DNA from: a virus
Virus record (IMG/VR): IMGVR_UViG_3300040801_002693
Coordinates: 64,001-113,978 of that record
Direction: 5' to 3' (one strand)
Length of the DNA stretch: 49,978 bases
Shown: one piece after another, positions 23,973-31,859 of the stretch
Layout of the letters: each line of letters starts with the position of its first letter
Position numbering within the stretch: the stretch's first letter is position 1
The notes under the pieces: generated by a model
What the model was told of the DNA's origin: nothing
Databases searched by the model: none
Seen by the model: the letters and a program-made list of their open reading frames with translations, nothing else
Position numbers and translations under genes: made by a program

Positions 23973-25222
23973 TAGCTTGGCACCACGTTATCCATAGAGG
24001 CGGGAACCTGTTTAGGGTTGGTATGATCAAAACAGATAACGAAATAAATGTCATCGCTTATACCGTTAAACGAGTAGCTTCCGTTATTTGCGCTCCACGT
24101 TTCCCGGACTAACACCCCATCACTTTGTCTATAGAGCCGAACTCGGTAAGCGCCAGGGAAAAAATTCTCCGTTATGGTTCCGCTAATACCAAGAGACCCC
24201 CGATTAGCATACCCAAAAACAGAGCATTCCCACGGACCGCTGATATCAATTCCTACCCTAGCATAATCCTGATTAATAAACCCTAACCCAAAAAATCGTA
24301 GGGTGTGGTTGTTCGCGTCTGGAGCGACAGCTACGGTCCCATCATCAGGTTTTAGTTTATGCAACGGGGCATACATTCCGGGCATCTCCCCTCGGAAAAC
24401 CTCAGTATTCGTATCCAAAGAACTCTGTTCAACCACGGATAACAAACTGACTCTTAGCCCCCCGGTTACTGGATCAGGATAATCAGCGTCGATAGCGCCA
24501 TCACCACCAATATAGACCGCTCCAGTCAAGCTATTAGCTGATTTAGTAAACTTTTGTTGCCCAACAACCCCTAGATAATCTCTCGCTAGAGTACTCCCTC
24601 TATAATAAGTATCTCCTAAAGTTGAGATATTAGCCGATGTAAAAAAGTTATTCATCCCTGCCCCGTTCCCCCCTGGATAAACCATAGAAGCAATAGAACC
24701 TATTATTCCACAGCAGTAAGGGTCGCTAGTAGCTAATACCGATAGCACGTCACCAAAAAAATACCCTTCGTATGATAGAGCACTGTCTCCTATATTGTAC
24801 CATCTAGTCAGTAGGTAAAAAGCCGAATTATTAGCGATAATAGCCCAAGGTCTACTACCCGCACTATTCGTTTTCATCCAATACAGAGGTGCGTCTAGGT
24901 ATGTCCCAAATATATTCGTCCCACTATCAATCCCACTCATGGACTCATACCCATTAACCCTGGCGTATGTTTTAGTCCCTATATAGCTATCATCTATATA
25001 CAGATACATTCGCGTAGAATCAGTATCCAGACTACGGAACGCCGCCCGAGCTGCATCTTCAAACGGAACCTCCCACGATCCCTGCGCAGCTTCACTACCA
25101 AACCCGTCAATCAGACACGCCCGAATAACCCCAATCAGCGACCCTATCACGTCAGTCAGACTAGGTGCTCCAGACATCGTCGAGTCGTAATAATGGACAT
25201 CACTTACGCCATAGGTTGCCAT
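23972..25222 (-). CDS. Tail-associated protein with C-terminal beta-sandwich-like domain
   Basis: A 416-residue protein with an N-terminal SLTDVIGSLIGVIRACLIDGFG motif that I associate with phage tail proteins of this type. A Tyr/Gly/Ser-rich middle follows, including MPGMYAPLH near residue 280. The last 75 residues (GAYRVRLYRQSDGVLVRET..SYSFNGI) resemble small carboxypeptidase-regulatory or transthyretin-like modules. A similar module ends the neighbouring 992-residue protein, so the two probably form parts of the same tail structure. Stop and start codons of adjacent genes nearly touch. Confidence 0.7.
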   Translation of the reverse strand: MATYGVSDVHYYDSTMSGAPSLTDVIGSLIGVIRACLIDGFGSEAAQGSWEVPFEDAARAAFRSLDTDSTRMYLYIDDSYIGTKTYARVNGYESMSGIDSGTNIFGTYLDAPLYWMKTNSAGSRPWAIIANNSAFYLLTRWYNIGDSALSYEGYFFGDVLSVLATSDPYCCGIIGSIASMVYPGGNGAGMNNFFTSANISTLGDTYYRGSTLARDYLGVVGQQKFTKSANSLTGAVYIGGDGAIDADYPDPVTGGLRVSLLSVVEQSSLDTNTEVFRGEMPGMYAPLHKLKPDDGTVAVAPDANNHTLRFFGLGFINQDYARVGIDISGPWECSVFGYANRGSLGISGTITENFFPGAYRVRLYRQSDGVLVRETWSANNGSYSFNGISDDIYFVICFDHTNPKQVPASMDNVVPS

Positions 25223-25223
25223 C

Positions 25224-28202
25224 TCACGCCACCGTAATCACGCCCATGGCGTCGAAATCCCGAGGAACCGCCAGATCATCGCCTTGAGCAACCCCGACCA
25301 CGAAATACTCACCCGGAGCCACCTGGGTAAACTCCCAAACTCCTGTGGTGCCGTCTGAGACCGTTTCCGCAATCTTCGCCCCGGTTGTGTAGTCGTACAG
25401 ATAAACATCGCGGGCGGCAAATACTCCGTCACTGGTATCGAGGCGGAGGGTGCCTTGGATGATGGCAGTGAACGCCGGGGGTGGTTCGTTGGGATCGCCA
25501 GGATCGGTGGTGGGATCAGGGGCTGACCCATCCAGACCGTAAACGATGAATTTGACTGATGCCGTCGCAGTTTGGCCGGGGGCTGCTGATCCGTCAACAA
25601 GGGTCAATGTGGCAACGTAGAAGCCTTTACTGCGGAATATGAAAGGTTCGACATCGTTCCACGGCTTAAACATTGCCGTAATATCGAATGGAACGTCTGT
25701 AGTACTAGGGAATTGTCCCATAAAAACGCTATCTTGGATACTGACATACTCCCTACCTGTCGCAGTATCACTCCCCTTAAAGCCGTCGAGGGAAACAGTC
25801 GCGTAGTCATTCGCTATAAATGGGTAACTAGGTGTAGTTACCTCTATTTTAGCCGTCCGAAAAGGAGCCGTCCCTCCGCTCACGGTAAACAGCTTCCCAC
25901 CATACTCATCGCCTTCAAAAAGAGTAATATCTCCTACCGGGGTAATGGTCAAACTCCCGGCTGTGACGACATGGAACGTCAAGGTCAGTTGGAAGGGGAT
26001 ATCCGTCGAAGCAACCCCGGAGACGATAATAGAATCATCGCCGACGTAATCAGCGGTCGGGGTGTACGAGAAGTAATAGGCAAGATAACCCGGCGAAGCG
26101 ACCCACTCCTCCCGAAGTACAGCAACCCCGTGTGCAGGCTGAGTAATCGTGGGAAGAGTAAACCAGCTATAGGTTTTTGAGATACTCGGAAAGAGGGTCG
26201 GCATTACTGTTGTGCTTGCGTCGGGCCCAACGACATACTTAGTATTCTTGTAGACCGTTATTTCAGAATCCTGAAATTGAGTTGATCCTGATGCCGTCCC
26301 ATCAGTAATACTAAATATTATCGTAGCGGTAGCGGTTTCCCCTGCGCTATCCGTTACTTTTACCGTAGCGGTCCACGAACCCGCCGTACTATAAGTCCCC
26401 CCCATAACCCCATCGGAAGTTTCCGTAATTCCGGGGGGGAGACCGGTAAAGTTCCAGGTATAGGGGGCAGTCCCCGACGAGGCGCTAAGAACCGTTGAGA
26501 AAGAATCCCCAACCTTGCCCGAGGCCTGATTAAACGGAGCACCCGTAATGACGGGGTTGTTGACCGTAGCCGCAGCGATAATGAAGGCTTGCGAGGTAGT
26601 AGCGGTTTTTCCTGCGTTGTCAGTAACGGTAACGGAAATCGTCCAATTTCCAGCGGCGCTGAAAGTCCCACCTAAAACCCCATCGGAGGTCTCAGTAATC
26701 CCTGAAGGAAGTCCTGTAAAACTCCAGCTATAAGGGGCGGTCCCCGACGAGGCACTAAAAGCACGCGAGAACGTGTTACCGACTTGGGATGAGACCGCAG
26801 GAAATGGAGCCCCTGAGATAACTGGATTATTAGCCGTCGCTGCGCTTACATAGAAATTTATGTACCCGTAGCCCCATTTCCCCGCACTATCTGTAACGGT
26901 GATCGTGACCGCCGCACTGCTCAGGCTGCTAAACGTGCCCCCCAGCACCCCATCGGAAGTTTCCGTAATCCCCGCAGGGAGTCCTCCAAAGGCCCAACTG
27001 TAAGGAGGTGTGCCGGACGAAGCGGTAAAAGCTCGACTGTAGGTATCCCCCACCTTAGCGGATACGTCAGCGAAAGGGGTTCCTACTACAGTCGGATTAC
27101 CCGCGTCCACTACCTCCGAAGCAACACTGAAGGGTATTGTGGTAGACGCAGATTTTCCCGCACTGTCTGTAACGGTAACAGAGGTAGTCCAAGAACCTAT
27201 AGTGCTGAAAGTGCCGCCCAGTACCCCATCCGAGGTCTCAGTAATCCCTGAAGGAATCCCTGAGAAACTCCAACTGTAAGGAGCCGTACCTGATGTAGCC
27301 GAAAGTGTCTTAGAGTAAGAACTACCAACTTGGGACGAGACCGTAGCAAAAGGGGTCCCCGAGATAATAGGCGTTGGAGATGCTATAATCGCCGTACCTA
27401 ACCTCAACGTACAAGACTTACTGTCTGTTTTTGGAGGGGATTGTGAGTCAGTAACCGTTACGGTTATTGGGTATTCCCCAGACGTAGTCGGGACTCCGTA
27501 CAGCGTACCAGAACTATTAAAAGTCCACCCTACGGGAATAGCCCCACTAATAGAGTATTTATAAGGGGGGACACCGTCAGTTGTAGAAGAGGATAGCTCA
27601 ACATTATGAGTATTGTTCAGTTGTATATCTATAATACCGGTAGCAAAAGACAATACCGGAGGGGCGATACCCGTTAGAGTTACATAGTGTACTGTTGCAG
27701 CTGTCTCCCCGCCTGATAGTTTATGGGAGAGTTGTATCGTCGTGCGAGAGTTCACTGTAGGAGCTACGTAGGTATAAGCCGACGCATTCCCTGTAATTGT
27801 TCCACCACCGGATACTACACTATGAGTTACCGTAAATACATTCGCAGGACCCCCCGCATCCCACCCGCCACTTACCGTAATGGGGACATTGTTAGTTGAG
27901 CCTGAAATAAAATCCAGACCGCTAGGTACATCTAGTTGAGGCGTGGTATATCCCGCTGCGGCATAAACTGAAATCGTATAGGGATTCCCAGAACCTACGA
28001 ACTCTACGTTGGCATTTATCCCTCCAATATACCCATCCGGCATTTCAAAATCGACGGCGAATAGATTTTGGGTGGGGGAATATGGATCGTTAATTCCGAC
28101 AAAAGTAGCCCTGATTATATCAGGGTTTGAATATACGATATTCCCTGTATGGCTACTATATGCCGAGACTGACTTGAGTTCAGACCTTACAATAAAACTC
28201 AT
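25224..28202 (-). CDS. Multi-Ig-domain tail/adhesin protein
   Basis: A 992-residue protein with five tandem putative Ig-type modules (about residues 180-635; He_PIG-like). Four are closely related and share APYSWSFxGLPxGITETSD followed by GVLGGTFS and VTVTDSAGK. N-terminal and C-terminal beta-rich regions flank them. The last 75 residues (ARDVYLYDYTTGAKIAET..) resemble the C-terminal module of the neighbour at 23972-25222. Phage Ig-like modules usually decorate the virion and bind carbohydrate weakly; that function is inferred. ATG at 28202 is preceded by a G-rich ribosome binding site and a leader hairpin. Confidence 0.8.
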   Translation of the reverse strand: MSFIVRSELKSVSAYSSHTGNIVYSNPDIIRATFVGINDPYSPTQNLFAVDFEMPDGYIGGINANVEFVGSGNPYTISVYAAAGYTTPQLDVPSGLDFISGSTNNVPITVSGGWDAGGPANVFTVTHSVVSGGGTITGNASAYTYVAPTVNSRTTIQLSHKLSGGETAATVHYVTLTGIAPPVLSFATGIIDIQLNNTHNVELSSSTTDGVPPYKYSISGAIPVGWTFNSSGTLYGVPTTSGEYPITVTVTDSQSPPKTDSKSCTLRLGTAIIASPTPIISGTPFATVSSQVGSSYSKTLSATSGTAPYSWSFSGIPSGITETSDGVLGGTFSTIGSWTTSVTVTDSAGKSASTTIPFSVASEVVDAGNPTVVGTPFADVSAKVGDTYSRAFTASSGTPPYSWAFGGLPAGITETSDGVLGGTFSSLSSAAVTITVTDSAGKWGYGYINFYVSAATANNPVISGAPFPAVSSQVGNTFSRAFSASSGTAPYSWSFTGLPSGITETSDGVLGGTFSAAGNWTISVTVTDNAGKTATTSQAFIIAAATVNNPVITGAPFNQASGKVGDSFSTVLSASSGTAPYTWNFTGLPPGITETSDGVMGGTYSTAGSWTATVKVTDSAGETATATIIFSITDGTASGSTQFQDSEITVYKNTKYVVGPDASTTVMPTLFPSISKTYSWFTLPTITQPAHGVAVLREEWVASPGYLAYYFSYTPTADYVGDDSIIVSGVASTDIPFQLTLTFHVVTAGSLTITPVGDITLFEGDEYGGKLFTVSGGTAPFRTAKIEVTTPSYPFIANDYATVSLDGFKGSDTATGREYVSIQDSVFMGQFPSTTDVPFDITAMFKPWNDVEPFIFRSKGFYVATLTLVDGSAAPGQTATASVKFIVYGLDGSAPDPTTDPGDPNEPPPAFTAIIQGTLRLDTSDGVFAARDVYLYDYTTGAKIAETVSDGTTGVWEFTQVAPGEYFVVGVAQGDDLAVPRDFDAMGVITVA

Positions 28203-28214
28203 TCTATCCCCCTA

Positions 28215-28232
28215 CCCCGCCTTTCAGCGGGG
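28215..28232 (-). promoter_or_regulatory. GC-rich leader hairpin
   Basis: CCCCGC-TGAAAG-GCGGGG on the minus strand lies 13 bases upstream of the 992-residue gene's ATG and is not followed by a T-run. It is a stable 6-bp hairpin beside the ribosome binding site, perhaps affecting translation or message stability. Confidence 0.5.
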
Positions 28233-28242
28233 CCTATTGTTA

Positions 28243-28653
28243 TTAGGCATTACCTTCGGTAATCGACGCCGTACTGATCGACACTTCGCCACCGGTCACG
28301 ATATTGACCGTATTCAAGATAATGTCGGCGTCCGATGTACCCACATTCAGATCGGCCACAAAGGCTCCAGTACTATCTGTGATCCGCGCCCAAGTCGCTG
28401 TTCCATCCGCATCCGCTGAGGCATCAGCCGTGATCGCCGAGAACGTCAACACGCCCCCCGTAACCGTCCCGCAGGGGTCGCTAAGCGTCAAGGTCGCCAA
28501 GAGAGTCTGCCCAGACAGAGCCGCCCCCGTTGCAGGTCGTGCGCCGCCGTAAATCGTCAGGACGCCCGCCCCTGCCCCCGCATCTATTACCGTCTTCACC
28601 GCCTCCATGCGGGTTGTTTGTAACGCCGTAGCGTAACTAATTTTCTTGGCCAT
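28243..28653 (-). CDS. Small beta-rich virion protein
   Basis: A 136-residue protein starting MAKKISYATALQTTRM. A helical start is followed by a small beta domain with LLATLTLSDPCG and TATWARITDSTGAFVADL, a pattern I associate with small proteins in phage tail modules. No enzyme motif. It lies 12 bases downstream of the 199-residue gene and 41 bases upstream of the Ig-domain gene. Function unknown, likely virion-associated. Confidence 0.7.
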   Translation of the reverse strand: MAKKISYATALQTTRMEAVKTVIDAGAGAGVLTIYGGARPATGAALSGQTLLATLTLSDPCGTVTGGVLTFSAITADASADADGTATWARITDSTGAFVADLNVGTSDADIILNTVNIVTGGEVSISTASITEGNA

Positions 28654-28664
28654 TAGGGGTATCC

Positions 28665-29264
28665 TTAGCTATTCGACAGAGTCAGCGTATACTTCACGCC
28701 CAGGGTGTCTCCTGTCGTAGGGAGATTCCGCACCGTGGAGTATTTTGCCGCCGAAAGTAAGACGCCAGTCGTCGCCGATTTCGTCGCGGTAGATAAAAGC
28801 CCCACACCCCAGATATTGACGTTGTCCTGGGAGGCCGTAAACACGGCTGCATTATCTACGTTGTTCGTAGACTTTAATGCAGGCACTGTCTCAACAAACT
28901 CAACGCGAGTGGCCTCCGAGTAAGTCGTTATCTCGGTAGCAGAACCTGCAAACGTCGCTGCCGTTAATGCGTCGGTGACGGTAATATTCCCGCTGAATGG
29001 AGCGATATAGAATTTGGAATAGGCCGCTACATTACCCAAGCCCACTGAGAGCAAATAGTTGGCCCCCTCGGTCGTGATCAAGTTGTGCGTAGCACATTCC
29101 CCAAGGCCGTCCGGGGCTGTACAAGAAAACACCCCGCCAATCCGAGCGTGGCCAATCAATATCTCCCCGTCATCATTCCGCTCCCAGGCATGGTTGCGGA
29201 ACAAGCGGGCTAAATTGGCCCAATGCTTGGGGCGGAGGGCGGAAGCAAAAGTACTGAGATTCAT
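28665..29264 (-). CDS. Virion structural protein
   Basis: A 199-residue protein. Start ATG at 29264 (MNLSTFASALRPKHW) is preferred because GGAG lies upstream and the leader carries the recurrent stem-loop. A 29-codon in-frame extension would read through that hairpin. The N-terminus is helical and basic. From about residue 50 the protein is beta-rich, with a THNLITTEGANYLLSVGLG segment of the kind seen in small phage tail proteins. No specific function can be given. Confidence 0.65.
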   Translation of the reverse strand: MNLSTFASALRPKHWANLARLFRNHAWERNDDGEILIGHARIGGVFSCTAPDGLGECATHNLITTEGANYLLSVGLGNVAAYSKFYIAPFSGNITVTDALTAATFAGSATEITTYSEATRVEFVETVPALKSTNNVDNAAVFTASQDNVNIWGVGLLSTATKSATTGVLLSAAKYSTVRNLPTTGDTLGVKYTLTLSNS

Positions 29265-29280
29265 GGTGATAAACTCCAAA

Positions 29281-29295
29281 CTGTCATCACGACAG
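29281..29295 (-). promoter_or_regulatory. Leader stem-loop, copy 1
   Basis: The RNA CUGUC-GUGAU-GACAG forms a perfect 5-bp stem 16 bases upstream of the 29264 start codon. It belongs to a group of six similar leader hairpins in the structural region. Confidence 0.6.
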
Positions 29296-29463
29296 TTAAA
29301 ATTGTTTAAGGGGACATCCTGTAAGCGCTTTCGATGCGATAAAACAACCACACTTACCGCAGCGTTCGATAAGCTTCTTTGTCAGTGGGACTGGCGTTAC
29401 CTTTCTCTCTGGGCACTCCCGGCAAATCGCTAAACGCCGATCTCTCTCGGGTCTGTTAAGCAT
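29296..29463 (-). CDS. Small Cys-rich zinc-binding-type protein, 55 aa
   Basis: ATG at 29463 overlaps the last codons of the 421-residue gene by eight bases (ATGCTTAA). The protein has ICRECPERK near residue 15, then RCGKCGCF and a final TGCPLKQF. This is a CxxC...CxxC.C...C pattern expected to bind one or two zinc ions. Tiny proteins of this CGKCGCF...CPL type are common next to phage tail genes. Role unknown; translational coupling to the preceding gene is likely. Confidence 0.7.
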   Translation of the reverse strand: MLNRPERDRRLAICRECPERKVTPVPLTKKLIERCGKCGCFIASKALTGCPLKQF

Positions 29464-30721
29464 TTAAAACCACACCTTGGGGAAACACATCAAAAATTTT
29501 ATTATCTACCGAGATTGTAGGCCCATTTTGTTCGATAGACAACGTAGAAATCAGTTGGCGGAGGCCATTATAATCCCGGTATACCACCGATCCTCTGGAA
29601 ATTTCTCCCGCCGAATAAGCTTTCCTGGAGGGCCGAACAATGATCCCTCCAGGTTTGCCGATGCACAGTTGGCCGTCCGCCTCCCACCACGCACACTGCC
29701 GACTCGGAAAGGAACCTTCCCCTAGAAACAAATCGTAGGGAATCCGCTCCGATCCACCCTGAACAGCACCAACCGTGGACACGGGGCGCTGAGTCATCGC
29801 CGTTGGGTCTGATCCCTGGAGGTAATACACCTGATCGTACAGCCCAACATAAATCCCGTCCTCCGTCGCTCCAAGCATCGTAACCGGACTTTCAAACTGG
29901 TAATACCCGCTGTCCTTCTGCAACCAATGCGGACTTTTCTCTGACGTAAACCAAACAACCCGGCCCGACGCCACCCATAACCGTCCTTTATGATGAATCA
30001 GACACTGACCAGGAAGCGGGCGCACCACATTAAACGTCTCCAGAAGCTGTCCCAGAGGTTGTGCGCCTAGCAGAGGGAGCGTATCGGGGTCTGTCACCAA
30101 CGCCCGCCGTAACTCGCCCTGGGTGCCTTGCGCGGGAGTTCGATAGAAGGCGAACCGAACGCCCGTAGCGGAGGGGGTGGCGACCTCAATTCCACCCCCT
30201 TCAGGAACCTCGACAAACACGATCTCGCTGGCTCCAGACTCCAAACCCGACGCATGGATCGCAGTCATGGCGATTTGGTATGTTCCGGCAAACAACCCAC
30301 CATTGGGGACTGCGACGCACAGTGGGGTTGGAGGATTCTTCATCCCCCACGTCCCAAAGTCTCCCGCCGCCGTAACCTGACCAACCTCCACACCGTCTGT
30401 CCAGTAAACTTCATCATTCAGCAGGGCATAAATAACCGGGCCAGATACGGCAACGAGCGAAGTCGTGGTTTCCCCATTTAACCGAGTCAGTAACCCATCG
30501 ACCACGACCAAAGAAAAACGCCCGTTAGGGTGTGCCCACAAAGAGTGGCAATCGCCCGCCAGCACCGTCCTCAACCCCTTTCGAGACATCAGCCCGCCGT
30601 CCCGCGTCACATCCAAATTCGTAGCTTCGCGTAACGCCCCATCCGGTAGGACGTATTCCCGGCTGCGGTTGTCGATCCCCTGGGGAAATTTCAAAGCCTG
30701 GGGTGCTTGTTGTTCCGCCAT
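29456..30721 (-). CDS. Beta-propeller-like tail/stopper virion protein
   Basis: A 421-residue protein starting MAEQQAPQALKFPQGIDNRS. The opening, with FPQGIDNRSREYVLP and then REATNLDVTRDGG, is typical of a podovirus tail or neck structural family. Repeated beta segments with Trp/Tyr/Gly turns (YWTDGVEVG, LWVASGRVVWF, IYVGLYDQVYYLQG) suggest a propeller-like fold. The ATG shares an A with the upstream stop (TGATG), so it is translationally coupled. The assignment is from recurring sequence features, not from a search. Confidence 0.7.
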   Translation of the reverse strand: MAEQQAPQALKFPQGIDNRSREYVLPDGALREATNLDVTRDGGLMSRKGLRTVLAGDCHSLWAHPNGRFSLVVVDGLLTRLNGETTTSLVAVSGPVIYALLNDEVYWTDGVEVGQVTAAGDFGTWGMKNPPTPLCVAVPNGGLFAGTYQIAMTAIHASGLESGASEIVFVEVPEGGGIEVATPSATGVRFAFYRTPAQGTQGELRRALVTDPDTLPLLGAQPLGQLLETFNVVRPLPGQCLIHHKGRLWVASGRVVWFTSEKSPHWLQKDSGYYQFESPVTMLGATEDGIYVGLYDQVYYLQGSDPTAMTQRPVSTVGAVQGGSERIPYDLFLGEGSFPSRQCAWWEADGQLCIGKPGGIIVRPSRKAYSAGEISRGSVVYRDYNGLRQLISTLSIEQNGPTISVDNKIFDVFPQGVVLNA

Positions 30722-31269
30722 CACCCACCCCCAAACCCAAACCGCCGAATAATCTCATCCCCCATCACGATAAAACCCATCACGCCGAAGACCGTGATAA
30801 AGAGGAAAAACAACTTCTCGATCCACGCGACTCGCTCACATAAAATGCCGGATTCTTTCAAGTGATTCTCCAGTGCCTTGCCGACCGTGGTGATCGTTTC
30901 ATTGGCTTTGTTCACCTGAGTCCACTGATACTCTTCCATCTCGGTGTGTACCGAGAGCTTGTTGGTAATCGCTGACATGGAGGAGGCCACCCGATCCAGA
31001 TGTGTCACCATCTCGCTCTGCTGCTGTTCCAGACGCTTAATATCGCGCTGGACATTCTCTAAGACCACCTCGATGCGAGTCTGTCGACTGGAGATATTAC
31101 GGATGCGCTCATGGTCGGCATCGTAGGCTTCCAGCAACTTCCGGTCGAACTGCCGACGAGGTAAATCTGCCGGGATCGGTTCATTGAAAACCGACGAATC
31201 ACGCTCTCCGGGTTCCACTGGTGGACGACGACTGTGACTGTTAATCTCGGTGGGGTTATCTTGGCTCAT
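30721..31269 (-). CDS. Coiled-coil protein with C-terminal membrane segment
   Basis: A 182-residue protein starting MSQDNPTEINSH; GAGGAG precedes this ATG at ideal spacing, which decides against an in-frame ATG five codons earlier. Residues about 55-140 form a charged coiled coil. Residues about 150-170 (EKLFFLFITVFGVMGFIV) are one membrane helix, followed by a short basic tail. This layout resembles small phage membrane or signal-anchor proteins found near tail genes. It could serve in lysis timing or superinfection, but that is conjecture. Confidence 0.65.
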   Translation of the reverse strand: MSQDNPTEINSHSRRPPVEPGERDSSVFNEPIPADLPRRQFDRKLLEAYDADHERIRNISSRQTRIEVVLENVQRDIKRLEQQQSEMVTHLDRVASSMSAITNKLSVHTEMEEYQWTQVNKANETITTVGKALENHLKESGILCERVAWIEKLFFLFITVFGVMGFIVMGDEIIRRFGFGGG

Positions 31270-31432
31270 CGGTTTTCTCCTCAAGGCGATGCCGAATCCC
31301 GCACCAAGGGCAATGAATATGGGTCGTCGCGTGATTGGTTCGCCGCTGCTCGAAATCCCCGATACTCCACCAACCCTGACAGGATCGGCAGAGGAAATGA
31401 ACCAGGGTTTCGGTGGAGCGGGTGAGGGTCAT
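31256..31432 (-). CDS. Zinc-ribbon mini-protein, 58 aa
   Basis: ATG at 31432 overlaps the preceding mini-gene's stop (ATGA). The protein starts MTLTRSTETLVHFLCRSC and has two CxxC pairs, LCRSCQGWWSIGD and HCPWCGIRH, separated by about 25 residues. This forms a classic zinc ribbon. Related 'LTRTT..LVHF.C..C..WWSIGD' mini-proteins occur widely in phage structural modules. A longer in-frame start 39 codons upstream is open but would overlap two genes. The 3' end overlaps the next gene by 14 bases. Confidence 0.6.
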   Translation of the reverse strand: MTLTRSTETLVHFLCRSCQGWWSIGDFEQRRTNHATTHIHCPWCGIRHRLEEKTDEPR

Positions 31433-31509
31433 AACAGCGTCCAGCATCCGGCGACGATCAGCAGGTAGAGGCCGAATTGCACAACGGCCATCTTTTGCGT
31501 GTGGGTCAC
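31429..31509 (-). CDS. Putative 26-aa single-helix membrane peptide
   Basis: A GTG start overlaps the TGA of the upstream gene (GTGA) and the stop overlaps the next ATG (ATGA). After a short polar start it encodes one hydrophobic helix, VVQFGLYLLIVAGCWTLL. Very small, so coding status rests on the double overlap and the amphipathic composition. An internal ATG would give a 20-residue version. Confidence 0.4.
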   Translation of the reverse strand: MTHTQKMAVVQFGLYLLIVAGCWTLL

Positions 31510-31859
31510 GGCAACGGCTCTTCGACGGGAGGATTTGCGGCTTCTTCATCCCGCGCTAATGCAAGTGACCAGTACAGCGAGAAAAGCAGCACATACAGGT
31601 CTTGATAGGTGGCGGTCGCGCCTTCAATCAGTTCATTGGTGGTGGGATCACGCAGATCAAACACCACGCTCATGTCGTCAACGACTTTGCGGATTTCGCT
31701 GACATGTTCAGTAATCTCACGATCCCCGAGATTTGTGACCACCTCCTCACGAATCAACAGCGATGGAGTCCCGCCTTTCGGGTTCTCAAAATACAGACTT
31801 CTCCCACGTTGGTAAGAAGTTCCGGCGATAGAGGATTCTTTGTATTCAGGCATGATCAT
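31506..31859 (-). CDS. Small acidic phage protein
   Basis: A 117-residue protein. The ATG at 31859 shares an A with the stop of the tail-fibre gene (TGATG); a second ATG six bases on is also possible. It has an N-terminal beta part and FDLRDPTTNELIEGATATYQ near residue 70, then a helical C-terminus (LYVLLFSLYWSLALARDEE). Found directly after the fibre gene, it may be a fibre chaperone or assembly factor, but no family is recognised. Confidence 0.6.
   Translation of the reverse strand: MIMPEYKESSIAGTSYQRGRSLYFENPKGGTPSLLIREEVVTNLGDREITEHVSEIRKVVDDMSVVFDLRDPTTNELIEGATATYQDLYVLLFSLYWSLALARDEEAANPPVEEPLP

Noticed and set aside
28215-28232. Hairpin considered as a terminator
   Set aside because: The GC-rich stem is not followed by a T-run; instead a purine-rich ribosome binding site follows.
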